A stretch of DNA of 63,396 nt from Planctomycetota bacterium. GTDB lineage: Bacteria > Planctomycetota > UBA8108 > JACQVS01. Each line of letters starts with the position of its first letter. Positions within the stretch are counted from its first letter, which is position 1. This document shows positions 18,845 through 28,200 of this stretch, one piece after another. The position numbers and the translations under genes were made by a program. Under the pieces are notes generated by a model. The model did no database searches. It was not told the DNA's origin and saw nothing but the letters and a program-made list of their open reading frames with translations. The DNA is taken from positions 1-63,396 of the forward strand of contig JACQVS010000263.1 of the NCBI GenBank assembly GCA_016209605.1. The letters are read 5' to 3'.

Positions 18845-19882
18845 TCACTCCTCCTCCGCCATAAGGTTTTCGAAGCCCCGCTCCCTCAGCCAGCCAGCCA
18901 TCTGCTTCTTGAACTCGGCCGGCAGATCGGCCAGAAAATTCTGCACGTTGGCTTTGTGGGTCTCGTTGCGGATCAACTCGCCGTAGACTGCCTGCGGCTG
19001 GAGGTACCGTTTGAGGAGCTCGAGGGAAGCGTCGACGATGTCCAGGCAGCTCTTGCGGATCCAGCTTTTCAGAGCATTGCGGTGGAAGGGATACTCTTCG
19101 ATGATCTCCGCCGGCTTCAAGGGCAAGAGCTTGTCACGGTACATCCTCAAGAAGGCCAGCGCCCACCTTGTCCCAACCAATCCGGAAAATCCTTGGGTCA
19201 AGAGGTCGGAGTCGGTTCCCTCCACCTCGCACACTTTCAAGAATTTGCTGGCCATGGTCCAGGAGCGCGGATTGGCCTTGGGATCCTTGAAGATCCCTGG
19301 GCAGCTCTTCACGAACTCGATGATGCGGGCGTGAATGCCGTTCTTTTCGGCCCACAACGCCCACTCCTCGGCTTCGGGAACCACCTCGACGCAAAGGAAG
19401 CGGGACTCCAGGACCGGATCCAGATCCGCGACATGAAATTCTTCGCCGGGGGGATTGATGGAGGCGCAGGGAAGCCAGCCTTTCGGCAGGCGGTAATCGT
19501 TGAGGCACCGCGCGGTCAGGAGCCGATAGCAAGGAGCCTGCATGTAGCGCGGCGCCCGGTTCGGCTCTTCGATGATGAAAAGGCCCCGGCCGGAGGTTGG
19601 CAGGGAGGACAGCAAGGCGTAATGCATCCTTCCATCCTCGCCGATGCGGGGAAGGCCCAGGAGATCGGGCGGCTCCATCAGGGAAAGGTCGAGGACGCGG
19701 TAGTCAATGCCGAGCGACTCGGCGGCCTGCACCAGGATTTCGCTTTTGCCGATTCCGTAATTGCCAATGAGCAAGAGAGGAAGGTCCGCCTTAAAGGCGA
19801 GCCGGCACAGCTTGATGAGCTGGTTCCCTGCTACGGTGTTTTTGTTCATGCCGCCATTGGAAGGCTTGGGCGAGGTGGCCAT
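18845..19882 (-). CDS. MoxR-like AAA ATPase
   Basis: Starting from the ATG that follows an AAGGAGGAAT ribosome site by six bases, the protein has about 345 residues; an in-frame GTG lies 24 bases further upstream. Walker A is GNYGIGKS (about residues 40-47), Walker B-like GLFIIEEPNRAP, and a sensor region ASINPPG and LDPVLESRF matches MoxR/AAA_5 ATPases. Members remodel or activate VWA partner proteins. The immediate downstream gene is such a partner. The GKS and EE residues look intact, so ATP hydrolysis is expected. It is transcribed away from the regulator at 20158, which may control it. Confidence 0.88.
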   Translation of the reverse strand: MATSPKPSNGGMNKNTVAGNQLIKLCRLAFKADLPLLLIGNYGIGKSEILVQAAESLGIDYRVLDLSLMEPPDLLGLPRIGEDGRMHYALLSSLPTSGRGLFIIEEPNRAPRYMQAPCYRLLTARCLNDYRLPKGWLPCASINPPGEEFHVADLDPVLESRFLCVEVVPEAEEWALWAEKNGIHARIIEFVKSCPGIFKDPKANPRSWTMASKFLKVCEVEGTDSDLLTQGFSGLVGTRWALAFLRMYRDKLLPLKPAEIIEEYPFHRNALKSWIRKSCLDIVDASLELLKRYLQPQAVYGELIRNETHKANVQNFLADLPAEFKKQMAGWLRERGFENLMAEEE

Positions 19883-20097
19883 GGGTGTATTCCTCCTTGA
19901 AAGCACTCAAAATCCTCGAGCTGCTTTTGCCGGTGGTTCCAGGGCCCGATGGCTAGTCTCTATCCAGGGATGGCACGTTCCAAAACCACAAGTTCTGACA
20001 GCTCTTGGGGGACCCAAAATTTCGACTATAACTTGTATTTTACAGACAAAATTATAAATTCAATGACCCAAAAAGTGGGGATTTTAAGGTTCTTTAT

Positions 20098-20112
20098 GGA
20101 CAATATATGTCC
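20098..20112. promoter_or_regulatory. candidate operator palindrome
   Basis: GGACA-ATATA-TGTCC has perfect five-base arms and lies 46 bases before the regulator's start, in the 275-base region shared with the divergent MoxR operon. A second small inverted repeat CCCA-AAAAG-TGGG lies just upstream (20067-20079). Position fits an autoregulatory site for the adjacent HTH protein, but five-base arms occur by chance. Confidence 0.3.
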
Positions 20113-20157
20113 TGTTATGCTCATGGGTCTCATCCTTATCCAACCAGGAGACGTTTC

Positions 20158-21435
20158 ATGAACTCCAGCAGCAGAAGCACTCCGGATCGGTTCCAACGGG
20201 ACTTCGGACGCCGTTTGGCTCAGCTCCGGATACAAAAAAAGAAGCTCAGTCAGGCCAGTGTCGCGGCCGAATTGAAAGTCCATTTGAAGAAATACAGCCG
20301 CTGGGAGCAAGGCTACACTCTCCCCTCCCTTCCGGAGTGCCAGGAGCTGGCCGGCTACTTCGAGAGCACCCTCGACTTCCTGATTGGCGGTCTCGAAGCC
20401 CCCAACCCGATCCGCCGGAAGAACGGCGCGGTGGAGTGGATGGTGACGCGCCCGCCTCGGAACGACGGCGAGCGGAAGGCCATCAAATGCTACGAGCTGG
20501 CCGCGGCCTCTGCAACGCCAGCCGAGATCGCCCGGTCGGTGGGCTTGACCCAGGATCAGCCCGATGTCGAGGTCGGCAAGTTCATCGGGGACGCCATTCA
20601 AAAGGGCCTGGTGCAGGTCCTGAAGGTGAATGAGGACCAGAGTCTTTCCGAGGAGCTGCGCGGCCGGCTCCTGGCCGAGATTCCCAAACTTCAAGATGGC
20701 AACTTTCAGGTCCTGGTGGCGTCCCTCGGCCTGTCGCCGCGGAAGTTCCGGGCCAATATCCTGGGGTATCTCGCCAGCCGTTTCCTGCTCAAGCACCGGC
20801 GCAAGTGCCACCACGAGTACGCCATCGGCCTGGTCGGGGGATTCGCCGTCAGCCAGATGGTCTATCACTTGCAACGGGGCGAACTGCAGGAAGTCACCGC
20901 CTATCCCTGGACTCTCTACCCCGCCCGCATTCAAGTCGGCTATTCCGCCAACAGCCTGGTGAGCCACATGGTCTTCGACGGCGAGGACTACCGGGTTCAA
21001 GGGGTCAACCTGTCGATCGCCAACGAGGCGGAAATGCACGCGCTGCTCGAGAGGGCGGGGCTGTGCGACATCGTCTTCATGGGGCTGGGTTCTCTGCAAG
21101 GCGGCATGAGCGAGCGCTTCGCCACGCTGCTTTACCTTTACAACCTCGATCCCGAGGAGGTGCTGTCGAATGGCGGCGTAGGCGACGTCCTGGGATACCC
21201 CGTCCGGGAGAACGGCGAGCTGCTCTTTGAAGAGGAAATCGCCGAAAAGCGCTGGTCCGTGCGTCCGGACAAGCTGAAAAACCTGGTGAGCATGAAGAAG
21301 CCGGTGGTCGGGATCATCTTCGGGCAGGAGAAGGCGCCCGTGACTCTGGGCGCCCTGCGTGGCGGCACCATCAACACCCTGATCATCGACGACCGGCTGG
21401 CGGGCAGCCTGCTGGCGCGGCTGGACGAGGGCTGA
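20158..21435 (+). CDS. XRE-type HTH regulator with SorC-like sugar-binding effector domain
   Basis: A 425-residue protein; ATG 20158 follows AGGAGA. Residues about 12-75 form a Cro/C1-type helix-turn-helix (FGRRLAQLRIQKKKLSQASVA, then YSRWEQGYTLPSLP). The C-terminal half (about 200-425) resembles the SorC/DeoR-type effector fold, with VGGFAVSQMV, FMGLGSLQGG, GDVLGYPV and TLIIDDRLAGSLL. SorC regulators normally bind phosphorylated sugars but carry a different HTH, so this XRE-SorC combination is unusual. It is divergent from the MoxR/VWA operon, which it may regulate. The ligand is unknown. Confidence 0.8.
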   Translation: MNSSSRSTPDRFQRDFGRRLAQLRIQKKKLSQASVAAELKVHLKKYSRWEQGYTLPSLPECQELAGYFESTLDFLIGGLEAPNPIRRKNGAVEWMVTRPPRNDGERKAIKCYELAAASATPAEIARSVGLTQDQPDVEVGKFIGDAIQKGLVQVLKVNEDQSLSEELRGRLLAEIPKLQDGNFQVLVASLGLSPRKFRANILGYLASRFLLKHRRKCHHEYAIGLVGGFAVSQMVYHLQRGELQEVTAYPWTLYPARIQVGYSANSLVSHMVFDGEDYRVQGVNLSIANEAEMHALLERAGLCDIVFMGLGSLQGGMSERFATLLYLYNLDPEEVLSNGGVGDVLGYPVRENGELLFEEEIAEKRWSVRPDKLKNLVSMKKPVVGIIFGQEKAPVTLGALRGGTINTLIIDDRLAGSLLARLDEG

Positions 21436-21693
21436 GTTTTTTCTAAAAAAATTGGAAAAGGCTGGAAAGGCTGGCAATGGCGCTTTACAGGGGATCCTCT
21501 GGGCCAGAATCCTTTATCCTCCGAAGGCCGATTGAAACGGTTGCGCCTTCAATGCTTATGGTCTTCGGAATTCCTTGCCGCTCGGCTCCCGGCCGCACTT
21601 GGCCTCGCGTTTGCATTTATTTCACTTGACTAGAGAGTGCATCTGGCAAGCGCTGCCAGCGGCTCTGAAGGCGTTCGATGAAGGAGTATGTTC

Positions 21694-23418
21694 ATGAAAG
21701 CGTCACGAAAGTCATACCTGAGTTTTGCGGTTCTCTTGATCGCGGCCATCTTCGGCGGGCCGGGAGCTCTCGAGGCCGTGGATTTCATCCGCGGCGACAC
21801 CAACAACGACAACGCCGTCTCGCTCGCCGATGCTTACGCCTATTTTCACTTCCTGTTTCAGACCGGCACCGGCGTGACCTGCCTTGAAGCCGGCGATGTC
21901 AACGGCGATGGTGAATTGGATATTCAAGATGGCATCGACACCTTGCAATACCTCTTCCTGGGAGGCGCCCCGCCGCTGGCCCCCTTTCCCCAGGCCGGCC
22001 CGGACCCGCTGCCCCCGGATCTGGGCTGCAATTCCTACGGCGGTGGCTCCGCCCTGGAGGACCCCGAAGCCAGGCTGGAAATCCTGAGCCCGACCCTAGC
22101 TGGGGGCGCGAGCGGCCACGGCTTCATCACCGTCCTTCTGACCACCCCTCAGAGAACGGTGGGATACTCCGGGCGGATCATCGTTGGGGGCGGCATCATT
22201 GACAACGGCCCCTTGACCACCCCGGCGGGGACCATCTGGGAGGGGGATTATCACGACCTGGCCACCGACTTCACCGGCCTCGCTGATTACTTATCGGTTT
22301 ACGGAAAGGGCCAGACCCTTTCCTTCGGGGTTCTATCGACCATCGGTCATCCGAAGTGGATCGAGCCGGTCGCGGACCTGAAGGTGCTGGAGTTCCCCGT
22401 TTGCCTGAAGCCGGGGACCGAGGCAGGCACCTACCCCCTCACCCTCGAGTACGGGGAGCTGGTTTATGTAGACACGCTTCAAGCCGTCAGACCCCGGCTA
22501 GCCAGCGCTGCCATCACCGTCTTGGAGGAGGTGACCGGTTCGGGGTGCGTCCCCACGCCTAGAACCAACGTCAAGTTCAGCCTAGCGGATGGATCGGCCG
22601 CGCCCGGGGGCACGGTCGACCTGCCGCTCTCGGTGGAAACCGACCGCGGCGCGCAAGGCATCATCTTCTCCCTCGAGTACGACGGCACCCTCCTCGAGGC
22701 GACCGGCGTCGAGGCCGTCTGGCAGCGCCCCGACGGCGCCCCCTATGAGATCGCCGTCTACCACCTCGTCCCGGGGCCGATCCTCACTCCCGCCGGCGTG
22801 ATCCGCGACAGCTCCGCCGGCGGCTATTTCTGGGCCGTCAATCCGCTCAATAACCAGCACATCTTCCTGCCCATCGATCAGAAGTTTGAAATGCTGAGGG
22901 TGAGTTTCAAGGTCAAGCCCGACGCCCCTCCTGGCGTCACCGAGATCCGCTTCAAGGATGGGGCGCCGGCGATCCCCGACAGCGGGGACGATGAATTCAG
23001 GATTTGCTCCCGCACCGGGTTTATCCACTGCGCCAATATTCGAGAATATCACAACCTCCTGCGATCCGGATTCTCCTATGTGACGCCGCAAGTCGCCAGC
23101 TCCTTCTTCTTCGTGAACGGCTTCCTCAAGATCACCGGCGACATCAGCATCTTCCGCGGCGACGCCAACGCGGACAACCAGGTCGACCAGAGCGACGCCA
23201 TCTTCATCCTGCACCATCTCTTCCTCGGCGAGGCCGCCCCGAGCTGCGAGGACCAGGCCGATGCCAACGACGATGGCCAGGTCGATATCACCGACCCGAT
23301 CGCCATCCTCCAGGAGCTGTACATCAAGCCCGGCTCCATCGCCGCGCCATACCCGGAATGGGGCCGCGATCCGACCCCGGACCGGCTGCGCTGCCCACGA
23401 CGTTCCACCAGGCCCTGA
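21694..23418 (+). CDS. secreted protein with two cohesin-like domains flanked by dockerin-like domains
   Basis: The ATG at 21694 is seven bases after AAGGAG and is preferred over ATG 21688, which leaves no spacing. A signal peptide ends near ALEA. A dockerin-like pair follows (RGDTNNDNAVSLADAYAYF, GDVNGDGELDIQDGIDTL, FLGGAPP). Next come two cohesin-like beta-sandwiches, about 130-300 and 310-445 (NVKFSLADGSAAPGGTVDLP, GIIFSLEYDGTLLEATG). A second dockerin-like pair ends the protein (RGDANADNQVDQSDAIFIL, DANDDGQVDITDPIAIL). In cellulosomes these domains pair between proteins. Here both kinds occur in one chain, so it may form homotypic or surface assemblies. No catalytic domain is seen. Confidence 0.85.
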   Translation: MKASRKSYLSFAVLLIAAIFGGPGALEAVDFIRGDTNNDNAVSLADAYAYFHFLFQTGTGVTCLEAGDVNGDGELDIQDGIDTLQYLFLGGAPPLAPFPQAGPDPLPPDLGCNSYGGGSALEDPEARLEILSPTLAGGASGHGFITVLLTTPQRTVGYSGRIIVGGGIIDNGPLTTPAGTIWEGDYHDLATDFTGLADYLSVYGKGQTLSFGVLSTIGHPKWIEPVADLKVLEFPVCLKPGTEAGTYPLTLEYGELVYVDTLQAVRPRLASAAITVLEEVTGSGCVPTPRTNVKFSLADGSAAPGGTVDLPLSVETDRGAQGIIFSLEYDGTLLEATGVEAVWQRPDGAPYEIAVYHLVPGPILTPAGVIRDSSAGGYFWAVNPLNNQHIFLPIDQKFEMLRVSFKVKPDAPPGVTEIRFKDGAPAIPDSGDDEFRICSRTGFIHCANIREYHNLLRSGFSYVTPQVASSFFFVNGFLKITGDISIFRGDANADNQVDQSDAIFILHHLFLGEAAPSCEDQADANDDGQVDITDPIAILQELYIKPGSIAAPYPEWGRDPTPDRLRCPRRSTRP

Positions 23419-23564
23419 CCCGGCCCGATACTTTTCCGATTGTTATTGGCGCATGGAAAAGCCTTTGGCACATTTGGCGAGCTGAAGACAGCTTGAAACA
23501 CGTTCGCAAGGCCGGTTATTATATTGACCTCCGAGGTGTCTCCGGCGGATAATCCGGAGGAATC

Positions 23565-23741
23565 ATGCGCACCACTTCCCTGCTCTCCCCGGTGGAGGAG
23601 CACGAAATCTCCGATCCGGCCCGCCGCTTGGGGGATGCCTTCCGGCGCGGCGACCTCGAGGGGGCGCGCGCTTGCCGGCGGCGCGCCATCGGATTCTTAG
23701 ATCGAAGTCGGATTTGGGCGGCCTCGCGGAGCGCGCCGTGA
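23565..23741 (+). pseudogene. short frame, possible DapA/NanA-family remnant
   Basis: A 58-codon frame with a very good ribosome site (CCGGAGGAATC before ATG 23565). It overlaps the following GTG start as GTGA (23738-23741), so it is arranged like a coupled first gene. Its middle, GDAFRRGDLEGARACRRRAI, resembles the helical GDLxxAR region of the dihydrodipicolinate synthase/N-acetylneuraminate lyase family, whose genes often precede kelch-symporter genes. If so, nearly the whole lyase has been deleted and only the start and a C-terminal scrap remain. This identification is tentative. Confidence 0.35.
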
Positions 23742-25147
23742 GAGTTTCCCAGGGCCTGGTGGCCGTCCTCTTTTCCACGCTCACCTCGCAAGAGGCGCCG
23801 TCCGGAGATCGCTTCGCCTGGCATCCCTTGCCCGCCCTGCCCGGAACGGGAGGCGACCTCCTGGCCCTGGCCGCCGGAAACGGCGCCCTCCTCGCCGCGC
23901 GCGGGGACCTTTTCTTCATGCTCGAATCCGGGGCGGCCTCCTGGCGGCAGGTTTCCTCCCGGCAGCGACCCTCCCCCCTGGCGGCCGCCGTCTCGGCGGA
24001 TCCCGTTCTCTTCCTGCTCGGAGGACGGGACGAGAACGGGTTCCTGGCCCGCGCCGCCCGGCTCCGCTGGGATGGGGACGCCCTCCTGTGGGAGCGGCTC
24101 CCGGATCTTCCCCGGCCCTGCGCCCGGCCCGGGTCCGCGCTCCTGGGAAAGACCCTCTACGTCATCGCCGACGAGGCCCCGGAACCCCTGCGGACGTTCT
24201 GGGCGCTCGACCTGTCATCCCCGCAGCCCCGCTGAGAGGCTCTGGAGGCCTGGCCCGGACCACCCTGCGTGGCGCCTCTGGTCGCCGCGCAGGACGGGGC
24301 CCTGATCATGGCCGGGGGCGCTCCCGAGCGGACCGACGCGTGGCGCTCCGACCCGGGGCGAGGATGGCGGCGGATCGCGGACCTCCCGCGACCCCTGGCC
24401 GGAGCGCCGGCCGTGGCGTACGGCCCAGCCCACGTGCTCGTCCTCGCCGGCGGCATCCTCGCCTATCACACCATCACCGACACGTGGACCGAGATCGGCG
24501 CGCTGCCGTCGGATGCCCCGGCGGGCTCCGGTTGCCTCGACGGGAAGTCGCTGTTCCTGCTGGATGCCTCCGGCCGGGCGTACCGCGGCGAAGCCGTCTT
24601 CCCGCTTTTCATGGCGCAGAGGCTGCCCCGCGGCGCCTGCGGCCTCGTGGTGGCGGGACTCTTCTCCGCCTCGATGTCGACCTTGAGCGGCGGCATGAAC
24701 AGCATCGCCACCGCGCTGGTGACCGACTTTTACCGCCGCTTTCGCCCGGAGGCCCCGGACTCTCGATGCCTCCGTCTGGCCGTCATGATCACGGCGGCCC
24801 TCGGGATCGCCTCGACCGCGGCGGCGGCTCTCCTGGCGGCGATCGACCTCCGCTCCGCGTGGGACGCGTTCCTCCAAATCCTGGGCCTTTTCGGCGGGAG
24901 CATCGCGGGGCTTTTCGCGCTGGGGATCTTCACGCGGCGGGCCCACGGCGGCGGGGCGCTGGTCGGCGCGGTTGCGGGCGCGGCGGCCACGTTCGCGGTC
25001 CAGAGCTTGACGCCCGTCAGCTTCTTCCTCTACGCCGGGACGGGAATCGTCGCTTGCTTTGCCGCCGGCTACCTCGCCAGCTTCATCCTTCCCTCGCGGC
25101 CGCGCGACCTGGTGGGGCTCACGCTCTACACCATGATGCCAGAATGA
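23738..25147 (+). pseudogene. decayed kelch-fused sodium:solute symporter
   Basis: From GTG 23738 a signal-like segment leads into kelch-type propeller repeats (FLLGGRDENG, RLWERLPDLPRP-like, ALIMAGGAPERTDAWR, WTEIGALP). TGA at 24233-24235 interrupts the frame where kelch repeats expect Trp (LDLSSPQPR, stop, EALEAWPGPP), so TGG to TGA is likely; both sides are in the same frame. After the propeller (DASGRAYRG) the sequence jumps directly to late helices of an SSS-family symporter (FPLFMAQRLPRGACGLVVAG, MSTLSGGMNSIATALVTDFYRRF), so about eight transmembrane helices are missing. Kelch-SSS fusions in related bacteria are associated with sialic acid uptake. This copy cannot be a working transporter. 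Confidence 0.75.
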
Positions 25148-25221
25148 AAGCGCCGCTGGAGAAATCAATGAAAAAACCTCGCAGCTCCTTCGCGCCTGCG
25201 GAAGCGGCCGGGAGCCGTCTG

Positions 25222-28200
25222 TCAATCTCCCGGCCTCTTCCGCAGCTCCTTGATGCTGAGCCCGACCCGCTGCAGCCAGTGGTAGAGGTTGGCGCGCTTG
25301 ACCTGGAGGCGCGCCATCATCTTCTCCAGATCGCCCCCGGTGTCCTTGAAGAGCCGCAGGAGGTAGGCCCGCTCGAGCTCCCGCCGCAGCTCCTTCAAGT
25401 CCTTCCCGGCGAGGCGGTCCTCGTCAAAAAGGGGGGCCGGCTGCGGGGAGGGCAAGAGGGGCTTCACGGCCTCAACTCCCAGGGCGGCGCCGCCGGAAGC
25501 CGTGACCAGGAGGCGGAGGATCAGCATCTCCAGCTCGCGGACGTTCCCCGGCCAGTCGTATCCCTTCAAGAACTCGAGCGCCGCCGGGGTGAGGCGGATC
25601 TCCGGCCGCTCCAGCCTCTTCGAGTGGAGGCCGATGAAATGCTCCACCAGCGCCGGAATGTCCTGCTTGCGGGCCCGCAAGGGCGGGAGCTGGATCTCGA
25701 CGCCGCGCAGGCGGAAGTAGAAGTCCGCCCGCAAGGTCTGAGCGGCCACGGCTTCCTGGAGGCTGGCGCTCGAGCAGGCCAGGAACCGGACGTTCACCGG
25801 CCGGGCCTTGTGGCTGCCGAGCGGGCGCACCGTCTGCGAGTCGAGAACCCTCAAGAGCTTCGCTTGCGAGGAGGGGACCAGGCGGGCGACCTCATCCAAG
25901 AGCAAGGTGCCGCCGCTCAAGTGCTCGAGCAGCCCGGTCCGGGACTCCTCCGCGCCGGTGAAGGCCCCGGCCTCGTAGCCGAAGAGCTCCGCCTCGAAGA
26001 GGTCCGGCGGCAGCGAGGCGCAGTCGAGGGCCAGGAAGGGCCCATCGCGCCGCGGCCCGGTGCGATGCAGGGCCCTCGCCACCAGCTCCTTCCCCGTGCC
26101 CGTCTCGCCGGTGATCACCACCGGGATGTCCTGGTCGTGGAGCTTGTCGATCATCTTGACGACCGGCTGCAAGGCGGGTGAGCCGCCGATGAGCTCCGGC
26201 AAGGTGCCCCGGGCCGCCGGAGAGCCGGACCGCGCCAGGAGAGCTGGCGACTTCTTCAGCCGGGAGGCGAGGCCGTCGAGCGCGGCGAAGCGGGGATGGC
26301 TGAGGAAAAGCTCGCGCTGAGGCGCGGGCAGGGCGCGGGCGAGCCCATCGCGGGTGTGGAGTGCCCGATGCAGGCAGCGCCGGGCGCCGTCGCGGTCCCC
26401 TTGCCGCTCGGCTTGCAAGGAGCGCAGGAACTCGAGGCGCCAGTCGAGCTCGAGGCAGGAGCAGCCGATGAGGGCGCCGGCCGCCTCCTCGACGGCCTCC
26501 CTCGAGCGGTCGAGTTCGCCCAGGGCGAAGCAAGCCTCCGCTCGCGCCAGCGGCTCGAGGATGGCGAGGATCTTGTGAGCGGCGGGTTCCTGAGATTCGA
26601 GGTCTTTCAAACCGGCCCGGATCTGCAGCCCATCCCCCTCCTGGAGCGCCCGGCAGAGGAGGCCGGCCTGCGCGAACCGGCTTCCGGCGGGGACGCCCAT
26701 GCGGCGAAAGGCGCGCAGCGCGCTCCGAAGCGGCTCGAGCGCCTCTCCTCCCTCGATCAGGCGGGCCGCGCCGATGAAGAGGTCGCTCCAGGCTTCCAGG
26801 TACTCGATGCCGGTCGGCGGCGCGCTCTCGAAAGCCTGCCGCGCCGCCAGCGCGGCCTTTTTCCGGCCGAGGAGGCTTTCCAGGAAATAGAGGCGGCTCG
26901 AGGCCATGCGCCGCAGGACCGGCGGGCCGTCTCTACCGGCCTGTTCCGCCGCCGCGCCGAGCAGCTTCCTCGACTCGCGGTACTGGCCGCAGGCGAGCCT
27001 CGCTTCCGCGAGATAAACGATTCCGAAGCGGACGAACTGGCGGTCCCCCAGCTCGCGCCCCAAGGGCAGGGCGGTTTGCAAAGCCTCGATGGCGGCTTCC
27101 ATCTCTCCGGTGAGATGCGCCACCATGCCGCGGATCAGCTCGACGTAGAATTCGAGCCGCTTGCCGGGATGCTGGAGCGTCAGCTGGGCGGCCCGCTCCA
27201 CCTGCTCCCGGGCGGTGGCGCCATCGCCGGTCTTGGCGGCGATCAGCGCCAGGTTGCAGGCGATCTGGATCAGCTCGCGCCGCTCGCCGGCGGCGATGAG
27301 GAGCCTCTCGGCGCGATGAAAGCACCGCTCGGCCTGCTGGAACCGGTTCTGCTGGTTGTGGACAATGCCCAGGTTGTCGAGGACGAGGGCCTGAACGGCG
27401 GTGGTTCCGTAAGCGCGGGAGAGCTTCAGGGCGGCGAGCAGCTCATCCCTGGCCTTCTCCAGGTTCATGCGCCGCAGCTCGAGATGGCCGAGGCTGGCGC
27501 GCAAGGTCATTTCCAGCCGCCCCCGCTCGAACCGCGCCCCCCTCCCCATCCGGGCCATCAGCTCCAGCCCGCGGCGGCAGGCCTTTTCCGCCTCGGCGTA
27601 GTTTCCCTGGTACGTGTGCAGCTCGGCGAGCTCGGAGTGAATGAAGACGAGCTCCTCGGCGTCGCGATCCGGATCGGCGAGGGCGATCGCCTCGCGGAAG
27701 ATGTCGAGGGCGCGGCCGGCCATGCCGGCGCGATGGCAGTGCGCCCCCAGGCGCCGCAGGAGACGAACCCTCTCCTCCCGATCCATGCTCGGCGGCGGCG
27801 TCCGGACCCAGGGCTCGAGGAGGGATATGCCATCCTGATGGTCTCCCAGAAGCTCGTGGATGGCGCTCAGCTCTTCGGCGTAGCGCCGCTGCCAGCGCGG
27901 CGACTCCTCCAGCCGGAGAGCTTCCCCCAGCAAGCCGGCGGCGTTCTGGAGCAGCCCCTTCCGGCGAAGCAGCGCGGCGGTCCGGAGCGCCGCCTCGCGG
28001 CCGGCTGCTTTTCTTCCGCAGCGCAGCAAGTGGCGGGCGAGGTTCTCGCGGTGCCAGGGCTCCGGACTTCCGGCCCTGAGCAGGCGATCCGCCAGCCGCT
28101 CATGGAGGATCCGCACTTTCTGGAGGGGGACGCCGCACTTCAGCTCGCGGGCGGCATCGGGATGGGAGAAGTGAAAGAGCCGCTCGCGGCCGCGCTTGAG

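Noticed and set aside
21694..23418. A true cellulosome scaffoldin
   Set aside because: No cellulose-binding module, glycoside hydrolase or dockerin-bearing enzyme cluster accompanies it; the dockerin-like tails here sit on non-catalytic proteins.
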